A DNA stretch of 64,000 nucleotides from CAKZNE01 sp002695025 (GCA_913043285.1 CAJWML010000019.1:1-64000), one strand, 5' to 3'. Positions 42,389 to 51,669 are shown, counted from the stretch's first letter. Made by a program: numbers and translations. Notes: generated by a model from the letters alone, not told the origin.

Positions 42389-43110
42389 CGGGCGGCATTT
42401 TCCAGTTTACGCAAATACATCTGTATGGTGTTTTCCAGGCCATAATATAAGGCATCTGAGATCAGCGCATGTCCTATGGAAACTTCCTGCAGGTTGGGAA
42501 CCATACGAGCAAAATACTCCAGATTATCCAGGTTCAGGTCATGACCGGCATTTACCCCCAGGCCGTATTTACCGGCAAGCTCAGCCGCCACTGTATAAGG
42601 CGCTACCGCATTTTCAGGATCCCTTTCAAAGCCCCGGGCATACTCCTCGGTATACAATTCAATACGATCAGCCCCGGTTTTCCCGGCTGCCTCGATAAAG
42701 TCCTCGTTACACTCCATAAAAAGAGACACCCTGATACCCGCCTCCTTAAAGCGGCCAACTACCTCCTTCAGTAAAACCTCATTTTCCACTGTATCCCAGC
42801 CAGCGTTGGAGGTGAGTACATCCGGGGGATCCGGCACCAGGGTAACCTGTTCCGGCTTCACTTCCAACACCAGGTCTATAAAATCTTCTGAAGGATAGCC
42901 TTCAATATTGAACTCGGTGTTCAGCCGGGGTCTTATATCCCGCACATCCTGGTAACGGATATGGCGCTCGTCCGGCCTGGGGTGTACGGTTATTCCTTCG
43001 GCTCCGAATTTTTCACAGTTCAGGGCAGCTTCCAGCACGTTGGGAACGGAACCTCCCCGGGCATTCCGGAGAGTGGCTATTTTATTGATATTTACACTAA
43101 GTCGGGTCAC
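42385..43110 (-). CDS. pdxJ: Pyridoxine 5'-phosphate synthase, GTG start
   Basis: Condenses 1-deoxyxylulose 5-phosphate with 3-amino-2-oxopropyl phosphate to pyridoxine phosphate. The 241-residue product has LSVNINKIATLRNARGG at the N-terminus, ITVHPRPDERHI, QVTLVPDPPD, LFMECNEDFI, GVNAGHDLNLDN and EVSIGHALISDAL. I place the start at the GTG at 43108-43110, 31 codons inside the longest open frame. The extra residues match nothing in PdxJ and would overlap the divergent gene and both promoters. The length then matches the E. coli enzyme. It is the first gene of pdxJ-ldcA-yraN. Confidence 0.94.
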   Translation of the reverse strand: MTRLSVNINKIATLRNARGGSVPNVLEAALNCEKFGAEGITVHPRPDERHIRYQDVRDIRPRLNTEFNIEGYPSEDFIDLVLEVKPEQVTLVPDPPDVLTSNAGWDTVENEVLLKEVVGRFKEAGIRVSLFMECNEDFIEAAGKTGADRIELYTEEYARGFERDPENAVAPYTVAAELAGKYGLGVNAGHDLNLDNLEYFARMVPNLQEVSIGHALISDALYYGLENTIQMYLRKLENAAR

Positions 43111-43139
43111 TGAATTTACGTTTAATGAGGCAATTGAAG

Positions 43140-43147
43140 CAAAGATA
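43140..43147 (-). promoter_or_regulatory. Bacteroidota -7 element of pdxJ-ldcA-yraN
   Basis: Reads TATCTTTG on the minus strand and ends 29 bp before the GTG of pdxJ. It lies almost back to back with the opposite promoter at 43155-43162. Confidence 0.45.
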
Positions 43148-43154
43148 AAAACCT

Positions 43155-43162
43155 TAAGTTTG
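43155..43162 (+). promoter_or_regulatory. Promoter of CBS-nadK cluster (TTG, 18 bp, TAAGTTTG)
   Basis: TAAGTTTG with TTG at 43134-43136, spacing 18 bp. It ends 9 bp before the ATG at 43172 and excludes the longer open frame from 43040. Confidence 0.6.
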
Positions 43163-43171
43163 CTTTTACCT

Positions 43172-43837
43172 ATGAACGTTGCAAAACACCTTTTAAACGA
43201 CATAAAGCCGCTGCAATCTTCAGAACGGGTGCGGGATATCCTGGACCTGATGGAGGAGCTGAAATTTACCCACCTGCCGGTTATTGAAGAATCCCATCAC
43301 TACCTTGGCCTTATAGACGAGGACGACTTGCTGGAGCTTGAGGACGATACGCAGCGCCTGCAATCGTATCACAGACTGCTCAAACCCTACTCCGTACCGT
43401 TGGAAGCCGATATTTTCAAGGCTGTGCAAATGATCGGTGCCGGACAACTAAGCATGTTACCGGTAGTGGATAAAGAAGGTAATTACAAGGGCTACATCTG
43501 CACCCGTGAATTGTTACAGGAAATAGGCCGGCAACCCACTTTTACCGAGAGTGGAAGTACATTGGTTTTGGAGATTCCCTCCAGGGATTACCAGATGTCG
43601 CAGGTAGCCCACATCGTAGAGAGTGAAGATGCACGCATCCTCGGCTTCTTTATTGATAATTCTGAAGAGCTGGACCATATTGAGATCAACCTTAAGATCA
43701 ACCAGCAGGACATTACCCGTATCCTGAAATCACTGGAACGGTATAATTATAAGATTAAGGAAGTACACCATACCAGCCTTTTTGACGACACCCTGGATCA
43801 GCGTTACGAAGCGCTGATGAAATACCTTAATATGTGA
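43172..43837 (+). CDS. Tandem CBS-domain protein
   Basis: A 221-residue cytoplasmic protein with two CBS domains (about 10-65 and 75-130), with MEELKFTHLPVIEE and GAGQLSMLPVVDKEG as their strand-turn motifs. An ACT-like segment with SEDARILGFFIDN follows in the C-terminal part. CBS pairs bind adenine nucleotides, so this is probably an energy or nucleotide sensor. It starts at 43172 (MNVAKHLLND); the longer open frame begins inside pdxJ. It directly precedes nadK (3 bp apart), so a link with NAD(P) or adenylate state is attractive but unproven. Confidence 0.85.
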   Translation: MNVAKHLLNDIKPLQSSERVRDILDLMEELKFTHLPVIEESHHYLGLIDEDDLLELEDDTQRLQSYHRLLKPYSVPLEADIFKAVQMIGAGQLSMLPVVDKEGNYKGYICTRELLQEIGRQPTFTESGSTLVLEIPSRDYQMSQVAHIVESEDARILGFFIDNSEELDHIEINLKINQQDITRILKSLERYNYKIKEVHHTSLFDDTLDQRYEALMKYLNM

Positions 43838-43840
43838 TTT

Positions 43841-44719
43841 ATGAAGGTAGCCGTTTTCGGAAAGCTGATCACCCTTGAATCCCGGCCCTTCATTGAGAAA
43901 CTCCACCGGGACCTGCTCAATATCGGGGCGGAGATCATAGTATACAAACGGCTCAATCGTTTTATTGAAGAGCATTGCGAACTGGGGCTGAACTTCAAGG
44001 AATTTGCCTCTCACGATCAGCTGCTTGAAGCCTCACCGGACTTTCTTATTACCATGGGTGGTGATGGCACCATATTGGACGCAGTAACGCTTATCCGTGA
44101 TTCCGGCATCCCCATACTGGGTATCAATACCGGAAGACTGGGTTTTCTCTCCAACGTAAGTAAGGAAAAGATCACCGAGGCCATTCAGGCTTTAAAGGAT
44201 ACCAATTTCACCATTGATGAACGCATGGTACTGGCATTGGATACCCCTGAGCTGGAACTGGAAATGCCTTTTGCGCTTAACGAAGTAACGGTAAGCCGCA
44301 AGGACACCACCGCTATGGTTACAGTACATACGTGGATCAACGATGAATACCTCAATAGCTATTGGGCGGACGGGCTGATCATTGCCACACCCACCGGAAG
44401 TACAGGGTATTCACTAAGTTGCGGGGGACCTATTATTATGCCGGGCTCGGACAGTTTTGTGATAACTCCCATTGCTCCGCACAATCTGAACGTAAGACCG
44501 GTCGTTATTCCCAACAAGTATACGATCAAGCTGAAAGTAGAAGGACGCGAAAAGCAATTCCTGGTATCCCTGGACTCCAGGATATATGCCCTGGATTCTG
44601 GATCAGAATTGAAAGTAAGCCTTAGCACTTTCCGTATACGACTGATAAAGACAGAAATACAAAACTTTGCAGAGACATTACGAAATAAATTACTCTGGGG
44701 CCTTGACCGAAGGAATTAA
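43841..44719 (+). CDS. nadK: NAD kinase
   Basis: Phosphorylates NAD to NADP. The 292-residue product has the GGDG motif MGGDGTILDAVTLI, INTGRLGFLSN, FALNEVTVSRKD, the conserved glycine-rich signature IATPTGSTGYSLSCGGPI and ITPIAPHNL. The start follows the CBS-domain gene by 3 bp. It belongs to the conserved Bacteroidota cluster that continues with DUF6089, uppS and bamA. Confidence 0.95.
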   Translation: MKVAVFGKLITLESRPFIEKLHRDLLNIGAEIIVYKRLNRFIEEHCELGLNFKEFASHDQLLEASPDFLITMGGDGTILDAVTLIRDSGIPILGINTGRLGFLSNVSKEKITEAIQALKDTNFTIDERMVLALDTPELELEMPFALNEVTVSRKDTTAMVTVHTWINDEYLNSYWADGLIIATPTGSTGYSLSCGGPIIMPGSDSFVITPIAPHNLNVRPVVIPNKYTIKLKVEGREKQFLVSLDSRIYALDSGSELKVSLSTFRIRLIKTEIQNFAETLRNKLLWGLDRRN

Positions 44720-44753
44720 CAACCTTTAACCAAGGGCCTTCACGCTAAATGGT

Positions 44754-44761
44754 TATATTTG
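44754..44761 (+). promoter_or_regulatory. Bacteroidota -7 element before DUF6089-uppS-bamA
   Basis: TATATTTG ends 16 bp before the ATG at 44778, so the envelope genes may have an internal promoter in addition to that at 43155. Confidence 0.5.
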
Positions 44762-44777
44762 CCCTCATTTTTGCGAA

Positions 44778-45599
44778 ATGAAGATCAAACTACTCATTTT
44801 CAAAATATTATTAGCCTCTCTATGGCTTCCGGCATACGGTCAGTATACCGAAGTAGGCCTGTTTGGAGGCGGAAGCAATTTTATTGGCGATGTAGGTGAC
44901 TACGGTATCCACATCCCCAAAGGATACGCTGTTGGCGGTTTTGTTCGCTATAATTTCAACGAACGCTGGGCCTTAAGGTTACAATTCAACTATGGTTATA
45001 TTGCCAATGAGGACAGCTCCTCCAGCTTTGGTTACCGCCTTAACCGCAACCTGCACTTCCGTTCACATATCCTGGAAGGAAGTTTAATGGGTGAGTTCAA
45101 TTTTCTGGACTTCGAACCGGGCACCAAGCATTTCCACACCCCTTATGTGATGGGTGGTTTCGGAATTTTTAAATTCAACCCTACAGCCGTTTACCAGGGA
45201 GAGGAATACGAGCTTCAACCCCTGGGCACGGAAGGTCAGGGTACACGCGCCAACGCAAGCGGCCCCTACCCATTGGCCTCTACCTTTTTTGTATTTGGTC
45301 TGGGCTACAAATTCTCAATCGGTGAATTCACCTCTATAGCTATTGAAAGTAATTTCAGAAGCACCCGCACGGATTACCTGGATGACGTTAGTGGATATTA
45401 TGCAGACCCGGAGATCATAGAAGAGGAAAACGGGCCCGTTGCAGCAGCACTCTCTGACCGTAGTATATTGGGTGGGGATAAGGAAAACCTGCTTAGAGGT
45501 AATCCTCAGAATAATGACTGGTATATATTCACCGGTATCACCCTTCAGTTCAAGTTTGGGGAACTGTATGAGAAATGCGCAAGCTTTGTGGGAAGATGA
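44778..45599 (+). CDS. DUF6089-family outer-membrane beta-barrel protein
   Basis: A 273-residue exported barrel-like protein with a signal peptide (about 1-21, ending AYGQ). FGGGSNFIGDVGD, then WALRLQFNYGYIANEDSSS and a long loop before FGLGYKFSIGEFTSIAIESN are typical of the DUF6089 family, which in Bacteroidota is regularly encoded between nadK and uppS. Role unknown, probably envelope assembly or OmpA/barrel-like. The stop overlaps the uppS ATG (ATGA at 45596). Confidence 0.85.
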   Translation: MKIKLLIFKILLASLWLPAYGQYTEVGLFGGGSNFIGDVGDYGIHIPKGYAVGGFVRYNFNERWALRLQFNYGYIANEDSSSSFGYRLNRNLHFRSHILEGSLMGEFNFLDFEPGTKHFHTPYVMGGFGIFKFNPTAVYQGEEYELQPLGTEGQGTRANASGPYPLASTFFVFGLGYKFSIGEFTSIAIESNFRSTRTDYLDDVSGYYADPEIIEEENGPVAAALSDRSILGGDKENLLRGNPQNNDWYIFTGITLQFKFGELYEKCASFVGR

Positions 45600-46339
45600 G
45601 CCTGAAGGAAGAAATCAAACACAACCCCCTACCTCAACACGTTGCTATAATTATGGATGGCAACGGCCGCTGGGCCAAGAAAAAAGGTTTCCTGCGTGCC
45701 ATAGGCCATGAAAACGGTGTGGACGCCTTGCGTAATATTGCTACCGCTTCTGCAGAAGTGGGTATAAAATACCTCACGGTATACGCTTTTTCCAGTGAAA
45801 ACTGGAACCGTCCCCGCGCAGAGGTCAATGCCCTGATGGCCCTTTTGGTCTCCAGCCTTCGCAAAGAGCTCAAGACCTTAACCAAGAATAATATCAGCCT
45901 GAATACTATCGGCAAGACTGATTCACTACCGCTAAAGTGCCAGCGGGAACTGCAGGAAGTGATCGAAAAAACCAGCAAACTGGATCACATGACCCTTACC
46001 CTGGCCTTGAGCTATGGCAGCAGGGAGGAAATAACAGAAGCCACGCGCACGCTGGCCCGTGATGTGAAAGCTGGTAAGCTGGATCCTGAGGATATAAGCG
46101 AAGAACATATTAGCCATAACCTTTTTACCCGGGGCCTTCCAGACCCTGATCTGCTGATACGCACTAGCGGTGAGTACCGGATAAGCAACTATATGCTTTG
46201 GCAGATCGCCTACTCGGAATTGTATTTTACCGACAAGCTTTGGCCTGATTTCGGGGCTGAAGATCTATTTAAGGCCATCCTGGATTACCAGAGAAGAGAG
46301 AGAAGATTTGGTAAAATCAGTGAGCAATTAAATTCCTGA
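45596..46339 (+). CDS. uppS: Isoprenyl transferase (undecaprenyl diphosphate synthase)
   Basis: Makes the C55 lipid carrier for peptidoglycan and O-antigen by cis-addition of isopentenyl units. The 247-residue product has IIMDGNGRWAKKKG with the catalytic Asp, GVDALRNIATAS, YAFSSENWNRP, ALSYGSREEI and PDLLIRTSGEYRISNY. I use the ATG at 45596, which overlaps the previous stop by 4 bp, rather than the ATG at 45575 seven codons upstream. The gene precedes bamA by 7 bp. Confidence 0.94.
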   Translation: MSLKEEIKHNPLPQHVAIIMDGNGRWAKKKGFLRAIGHENGVDALRNIATASAEVGIKYLTVYAFSSENWNRPRAEVNALMALLVSSLRKELKTLTKNNISLNTIGKTDSLPLKCQRELQEVIEKTSKLDHMTLTLALSYGSREEITEATRTLARDVKAGKLDPEDISEEHISHNLFTRGLPDPDLLIRTSGEYRISNYMLWQIAYSELYFTDKLWPDFGAEDLFKAILDYQRRERRFGKISEQLNS

Positions 46340-46346
46340 ACCAATA

Positions 46347-48845
46347 ATGCGAAGAGTACTGTTGTGCCTGAGTGCACTTTTTATATTTTCCCTATCCCAT
46401 GCGCAGATCTCCACTACCAAAAGCCTTCAGCAACTGGCTTTGGAAGGAGGCGGAACGTATGAGATAGGCGGTATTACCATTACCGGTTCAGACAACCTGG
46501 ACCACCAGGTTATTCTTTTGATTTCAGGTTTAAAAGTGGGGCAAAAGATAGAACTGCCTGGGGAAGAAACTACACGCGCCATCAAGAACCTCTGGAACCA
46601 GCGTCTCTTTGACGATATTGGCATTTTCATTACCGAGATCAAAGGCAATGTGGCTTTCCTGGAAATCCGCCTGAAGGAGTTGCCCAAGCTCAGTAAGTAC
46701 TATATCAAAGGTATCCGCAAGTCCAAACAAGACAACCTTCGGGAAGAGATCAACCTCTCCAGTGGTACCATCGTAACCGAAAACCTCATCGTAAACACGG
46801 AGAACATTGCCCGTGAATACTTTGTGGAAAAGGGATATCTCAATGCCGAAGTGGACGTGGTGAAACGTATTGATACCACCTCCAACAATGCGGTTATCCT
46901 GGGGGTAATTGTAGACCGTGGCGAAAAGGTAAAGATCAAGGAAATAGAGTTTGAGGGCAATGAAAACCTCTCTGACCGCAAGCTGCGCAAGGCCATGAAG
47001 GAAACCAAGCGCAAACGCATCTGGAACATCTTCAAATCCTCCAAGTTCATTCGTGATGATTACGAGGAAGACAAGCACAAGATCATTGAAAAGTACAACC
47101 AGAATGGTTACCGTGATGCCCGCATCGTGCATGACACCATCTATAAGATCAAGGATGATCGGATAGAAATTGACATGACCATTGAAGAGGGCCATAAGTA
47201 TTACTTCCGGGATATAACCTGGCTGGGGAATACCAAGTACAGCAATGAAACCCTTTCCAAGATCCTCAACATTCAGAAAGGTGATGTGTACGATGCGGCC
47301 TACCTGCAGGAAAGATTATTCCTGGACCCTCAGGGTGGTGATGTAAGCTCGCTTTACCTGGACAATGGGTACCTCTTCTTTGACCTCAACCCGGTGGAAG
47401 TACTGGTGGAAAATGATTCCATTGACATTGAAATGCGGATACGCGAAGGCCGTCAGGCTACTATTAGCAAGGTTACCGTGGTGGGTAATGACCGTACCAA
47501 TGATCACGTTATCATGCGCGAATTGCGCACCAAGCCGGGAGAGCTTTTCCGCAGATCAGACATCCAGCGTAGTATGCGTGAACTGCAGCAGCTTGGGTAT
47601 TTTGAGCCTACCGAACTGAACGTAAACCCGAGGCCCAATGCCGAAACCGGAACGGTGGATATTGAATATTCTGTAGTAGAACGTTCTACCAGTCAGCTGG
47701 AATTACAGGGTGGTTACGGTGCCGGACGCATTGTTGGTACACTGGGCCTGAACTTCAATAACTTCTCCGCCCGTAACATATTCAACAAAAGAGCCTGGAA
47801 ACCGCTACCTTCCGGTGACGGACAAACCATCAACCTGAGAGCCCAGAGCAACGGCTTGTTCTACCAGTCGTACAGCGCCTCCTTTACCGAGCCCTGGCTG
47901 GGCGGTAAAAAACCGAACTCATTAACTGTTTCACTATACCACAATATCCAGAACCTGAACGGGCGCTCCAAGGACGATCCTTTAAGACAATCCCTTACCA
48001 TTACCGGGGTTACCGTAGGATTGGGACAACGCCTCAAGTGGCCGGATGATTATTTTACCCTGTACAATGCGGTGGACTACCAGGTATATAACCTCCGGAG
48101 ATACCCGCTGGCCGGGATACAGTTTACCGAGGGCCAGGTACACAACCTGGCGTTGCGCTCCACCTTTGGACGTAATAGCACCGATTATCCGATCTACCCG
48201 CGCAGGGGTTCCCTTTTTAATGTTACAGTAGAGGCTACACCTCCTTATTCTTTGCTCAACGGACGCGACTACAGCTCACTGAGCGATCCCGAGAAATACG
48301 AATTGCTGGAATACTACAAACTGAAAGTGAACAGCAGCTGGTTTACCGAAATATTCAATAAGGCGGTGATTAAAACGGCCGGGGAGTTCGGTTACCTGGG
48401 AGCTTATAATGATGACGTGGGCCTTCCTCCCTTTGAGCGTTTTTACGTAGGTGGTGACGGTTTACAGAACTTTGTACTGGATGGCCGTGAGATCATCGGC
48501 TTGAGAGGTTACCCCAACAACCAGATCGTTCCCAACGGGGGCGGTTCTTCCAACCTGGGGGGAGCACTCTACAATAAGTTTACTTTAGAATTGCGTTACC
48601 TTATCACTGAAAACCCTAGTGCCCAGATATTTATGCTTTCATTCCTGGAAGCCGGTAACAACTATGATACTTTCGAGAACTATCAGCCGTTTAGATTAAA
48701 ACGATCGGCTGGTGCCGGGGTGCGTATTTTTATGCCCATGTTCGGACTTCTGGGAATTGACTTTGGTTACGGATTTGACGCCATTCCCGGGCAGCTCCAA
48801 CCCTCTGGGTGGAACACGCACTTCATAATTGGCCAGCAATTTTAA
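46347..48845 (+). CDS. bamA: Outer-membrane assembly protein BamA
   Basis: Core of the BAM complex that folds barrels into the outer membrane. The 832-residue product has a signal peptide (1-19, ending SHAQ), several POTRA domains (about 30-420; for example RKLRKAMKETKRKRIW and NGYRDARIVHDTIY), and a 16-strand barrel beginning near SQLELQGGYGAGRI. The conserved RGYPNN segment of L6 (IIGLRGYPNNQ) and the final FIIGQQF are present. The neighbours uppS upstream and two OmpH/Skp genes downstream are standard in Bacteroidota. Confidence 0.95.
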   Translation: MRRVLLCLSALFIFSLSHAQISTTKSLQQLALEGGGTYEIGGITITGSDNLDHQVILLISGLKVGQKIELPGEETTRAIKNLWNQRLFDDIGIFITEIKGNVAFLEIRLKELPKLSKYYIKGIRKSKQDNLREEINLSSGTIVTENLIVNTENIAREYFVEKGYLNAEVDVVKRIDTTSNNAVILGVIVDRGEKVKIKEIEFEGNENLSDRKLRKAMKETKRKRIWNIFKSSKFIRDDYEEDKHKIIEKYNQNGYRDARIVHDTIYKIKDDRIEIDMTIEEGHKYYFRDITWLGNTKYSNETLSKILNIQKGDVYDAAYLQERLFLDPQGGDVSSLYLDNGYLFFDLNPVEVLVENDSIDIEMRIREGRQATISKVTVVGNDRTNDHVIMRELRTKPGELFRRSDIQRSMRELQQLGYFEPTELNVNPRPNAETGTVDIEYSVVERSTSQLELQGGYGAGRIVGTLGLNFNNFSARNIFNKRAWKPLPSGDGQTINLRAQSNGLFYQSYSASFTEPWLGGKKPNSLTVSLYHNIQNLNGRSKDDPLRQSLTITGVTVGLGQRLKWPDDYFTLYNAVDYQVYNLRRYPLAGIQFTEGQVHNLALRSTFGRNSTDYPIYPRRGSLFNVTVEATPPYSLLNGRDYSSLSDPEKYELLEYYKLKVNSSWFTEIFNKAVIKTAGEFGYLGAYNDDVGLPPFERFYVGGDGLQNFVLDGREIIGLRGYPNNQIVPNGGGSSNLGGALYNKFTLELRYLITENPSAQIFMLSFLEAGNNYDTFENYQPFRLKRSAGAGVRIFMPMFGLLGIDFGYGFDAIPGQLQPSGWNTHFIIGQQF

Positions 48846-48867
48846 TTTAATTAATTTCGCCCGGCTT

Positions 48868-49374
48868 ATGAGGAATTTACTCATTTTACTAATTGGTCTG
48901 GTTTTTGGAACTCAGGGTTTTGCACAGCGTTTTGCTATAGTAGACAGTGAGTTGATCCTTACCAAAATGCCTGAACATAAACAGGCTCAAAACCAACTGG
49001 ATCAATTGTCACAACGTTGGCAAGGAGAAGTGGAAGCACTTCAGTCAGAAGTAGCTGCTTTACAAAAAGCCTACAATGCTGAAAAAGTTCTTTTAACAGA
49101 GGAAATGCAACAGGAACGCCTGGATGCCATTAAGGTAAAGGAACAGGAAGTTAAAGACCTGCAACATAAGTACTTTGGCCCTACCGGTGAAATTTTCAAA
49201 AAGCGCCAGGAACTGATCCGTCCTATACAGGATCAGATCTACAACGCGGTACAGGAAGTGGCCCGCAGGCGTAAACTGGACGTTGTGTTTGACAAGAGTA
49301 GTGACCTGATTACCCTTTACAGTAACCAGCAGGTAGACATCAGCGATGAGGTGCTGGAAAAATTAGGTTACTGA
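48868..49374 (+). CDS. OmpH/Skp-family periplasmic chaperone (first copy)
   Basis: A 168-residue exported chaperone-like protein with a signal peptide (about 1-20, MRNLLILLIGLVFGTQGFA) and a long coiled coil of about 100 residues (ALQSEVAALQKAYNAEKVL onward), the Skp/OmpH pattern. It ends in a short globular part (KLDVVFDKSSDLITLY). The start is the ATG at 48868; the open frame from 48829 would run through bamA. Skp carries unfolded barrels to BamA, encoded directly upstream. A paralog follows at 49402. Confidence 0.9.
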   Translation: MRNLLILLIGLVFGTQGFAQRFAIVDSELILTKMPEHKQAQNQLDQLSQRWQGEVEALQSEVAALQKAYNAEKVLLTEEMQQERLDAIKVKEQEVKDLQHKYFGPTGEIFKKRQELIRPIQDQIYNAVQEVARRRKLDVVFDKSSDLITLYSNQQVDISDEVLEKLGY

Positions 49375-49401
49375 TTAAATTAAAATTGAAATAACAGTAC
49401 G

Positions 49402-49920
49402 ATGAAAAAACAATTAGCGATTTTGGTATTAGCCCTGGGGTTAATGACAAGTTTCAGTGCCGTGGCCCAACAAAAGATCGGTCATATCAATGCAGACGAG
49501 TTATTACAGATGATGCCGGAAACCAAAACTGCACAGCAGCAACTGGAAACCTATGGACGCCAGCTTGAAAAAGATCTCAAGGATATGGAAACCGAGCTAC
49601 AGACCAAGGTTCAAAGCTTCCGCGAAAACCAAAAAGTGATGACTGAACTGGCCCGCGAAAATAAATCGCGTGAGATACAGGAATTGCAACTTCGCATACA
49701 GGAGTACAGCCAAAAGGCCCAGGAAGACCTTCAGCAAAAGCAGGTGGAATTACTTACTCCCATCATTGAAAAAGCTACCAATGCCGTTCAGGACGTGGCC
49801 AAGGAAAACGGTTTCACTTACATCCTGGACAGCTCACCCAGCAAAGCTGTAGTAATATTTGCAGCCGATAAAAGCGAGGACCTTATGCCTAAGGTAAAAG
49901 CTAAACTGGCCATCCAGTAA
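49402..49920 (+). CDS. OmpH/Skp-family periplasmic chaperone (second copy)
   Basis: A 172-residue paralog of the preceding gene. The signal peptide ends in AVAQ (about residue 23), followed by KIGHINADELLQMMPETKTA, in which MPETKTA resembles MPEHKQA of the first copy. The long helical hairpin is KDLKDMETELQTKVQSF with LQLRIQEYSQKAQEDLQQK, and the end is ENGFTYILDSSPSKAVVIFA. It lies 27 bp after the first copy and is followed by a terminator. The pair probably arose by tandem duplication. Confidence 0.9.
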   Translation: MKKQLAILVLALGLMTSFSAVAQQKIGHINADELLQMMPETKTAQQQLETYGRQLEKDLKDMETELQTKVQSFRENQKVMTELARENKSREIQELQLRIQEYSQKAQEDLQQKQVELLTPIIEKATNAVQDVAKENGFTYILDSSPSKAVVIFAADKSEDLMPKVKAKLAIQ

Positions 49921-49954
49921 TAACCGCTACACGCATTTAAAGAGTATATTAGTG

Positions 49955-49986
49955 CCGCTGTTCCTTCAATGGAGCAGCGGTTTTTT
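49955..49986 (+). terminator. Intrinsic terminator after the ompH pair
   Basis: CCGCTG (49955-49960) pairs with CAGCGG (49975-49980), with an extra TCC/GGA pairing inside, followed by six T. It ends 11 bp before the murI ATG, so murI needs a promoter of its own or read-through. Confidence 0.8.
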
Positions 49987-49997
49987 ATTTCCAGACC

Positions 49998-50798
49998 ATG
50001 ACCAACAGACCCATAGGTATTTTTGACAGTGGGGTAGGCGGACTCACTGTTGCAGCCGCTATCAAAAAACATCTTCCGGATGAATCTTTCATCTATTTCG
50101 GTGATACCCGTCACACACCCTATGGTGATAAATCAAGGGATACCGTACAAACTTACTCGCGCGAAATAACCGAGTTTCTCCTGAGCCAGGATTGCAAAGC
50201 CATTGTGATAGCCTGTAATACTGCTTCGGCACTGGCTTATCAGAAACTGGTAAAGAAATTCCCGGATGTTCCTATTATCAATGTGGTGGATCCCGTGGTA
50301 AACTACGTAGCCGAGCATGCCAAAGGCAAAGTGGGGATTATAGCCACCCGAGCCACTACCCAGTCCGGGATCTACAAGAAAAGCCTGCTGGCCAAAAAAC
50401 CTAAACTCCAGGTAGTTTCAGCCGCAACTCCTCTTTTGGTAGGTATTGCCGAAGAAGACTTTACCCATACGGACATTAGTCGTGGTGCCATTAAAGCCTA
50501 TCTCAACAATGATGACTTCAGTAAGCTTTCCCTGCTCATATTAGGATGTACCCACTTTCCTTTATTCCAAACGGAGATCGAGAGTTTTTATGAAGGTAAA
50601 ACGGAGGTTGTAGACTCTCCGGAGCTGGTGGCCCATCACCTTAAATCGGTATTGGTAGAACACAAAATCCTTAATGAGAAAGAGAGAGAAAAGGCTTCGT
50701 ACCGCTTTTATGTATCGGAAAAAACCAAGGCTTTTTCACGCATTGCCCGTAATTTTTTTGGGGAGAATATTACCCTTACTGAAAAGGTACTTTCCTGA
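49998..50798 (+). CDS. murI: Glutamate racemase
   Basis: Makes D-glutamate for peptidoglycan. The 266-residue product shows GIFDSGVGGLTVAAAI with the catalytic-site Asp and Ser, FGDTRHTPYG, the first catalytic Cys in VIACNTASAL and the second in LILGCTHFPL. It ends one base before the end of the convergent esterase gene. Cytoplasmic. Its position after the bamA-ompH genes is common in Bacteroidota. Confidence 0.95.
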   Translation: MTNRPIGIFDSGVGGLTVAAAIKKHLPDESFIYFGDTRHTPYGDKSRDTVQTYSREITEFLLSQDCKAIVIACNTASALAYQKLVKKFPDVPIINVVDPVVNYVAEHAKGKVGIIATRATTQSGIYKKSLLAKKPKLQVVSAATPLLVGIAEEDFTHTDISRGAIKAYLNNDDFSKLSLLILGCTHFPLFQTEIESFYEGKTEVVDSPELVAHHLKSVLVEHKILNEKEREKASYRFYVSEKTKAFSRIARNFFGENITLTEKVLS

Positions 50799-51566
50799 TC
50801 AGGATTCCAGGAAAGAGCTTACCAGCTCAAAGAATTCCTTTGGCTTTTCAGCGTGCAGCCAGTGCCCTGCTCCATCAATAGCTTCCAGCCTGGCACCGGG
50901 AAAATGATCCAGGATCATCTCTTCGTCCTCATCCTGTATATACCAGGACTTGCCTCCCCGCACAAATAGGGTTTCCCCACTATAAATAGCATTAGGAGGC
51001 AGGGCATCTCCCACTTTTTTGATCTCGCGGGCAATTACAGGCACATTAAAACGCCAATCCAGCTTCCCCTTTTCTTTCCAGTAAAGACTCTTTAGCAAAA
51101 ACTGACGGGTTCCCTCCTCTTCTATCTCCGGACCAAAAGCCTCCTCTGCGTCCCCACGTGAATTTATAGTTTCCAGATCCAGCGATTGAAGGGCGGCAAT
51201 GATCTTTTGGTGGTGGGGCTTATACGGTTTGGGAGCGATATCAGCCACTACCAGCTTTTCCACTCGCTCAGGGTTAAGCACCGCAAACAGCATCCCTACT
51301 TTGCCCCCCATACTATGGCCTAATATCAAGGCCTTTTCAATATGGTGTGCCTCCATATATTCCTGCAGGTCATCACTCATCAGTTCATAGGAGAATGCAT
51401 CGCTGTGGGGACTTTTACCGTGGTTACGCATATCCAGGAGGTGCACACAATAGGTTTCCGACCATTTGCGCCCCAGGGTTTGCCAGTTGTCGCCACTACC
51501 AAACACCCCGTGCATAATGATCAGATGTTGATCTCCTTCACCTAATATTTTTGAATATAACTGCAT
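50799..51566 (-). CDS. Alpha/beta-hydrolase (YbfF-like esterase)
   Basis: A 255-residue soluble hydrolase with the oxyanion-hole motif IIMHGVFGSGDNW, the nucleophile elbow LILGHSMGGKVG, a conserved DIAPKPY region and the terminal catalytic His in DGAGHWLHAEKP. The overall pattern and length resemble E. coli YbfF, a thioesterase/carboxylesterase of broad substrate range. There is no signal peptide. It is a single gene divergent from metG and convergent with murI, with no spare bases between the stops. Confidence 0.88.
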   Translation of the reverse strand: MQLYSKILGEGDQHLIIMHGVFGSGDNWQTLGRKWSETYCVHLLDMRNHGKSPHSDAFSYELMSDDLQEYMEAHHIEKALILGHSMGGKVGMLFAVLNPERVEKLVVADIAPKPYKPHHQKIIAALQSLDLETINSRGDAEEAFGPEIEEEGTRQFLLKSLYWKEKGKLDWRFNVPVIAREIKKVGDALPPNAIYSGETLFVRGGKSWYIQDEDEEMILDHFPGARLEAIDGAGHWLHAEKPKEFFELVSSFLES

Positions 51567-51639
51567 CTCTAATTCTCCTTTGATTCTTCAACCCTGTCAA
51601 ATGGCGTAAGTTCAGACTTCGGCAGCCCTCTTAATTTGC

Positions 51640-51647
51640 TACTTTTG
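51640..51647 (+). promoter_or_regulatory. Bacteroidota -7 element, metG
   Basis: TACTTTTG ends 22 bp before the ATG at 51670. Confidence 0.55.
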
Positions 51648-51669
51648 CGGGCAAAGCGCAAAAATACGA

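Noticed and set aside
48829..48867. Upstream start of the first ompH gene inside bamA
   Set aside because: The ATG at 48868 starts the signal peptide exactly. The longer version would put charged, non-family residues in front.
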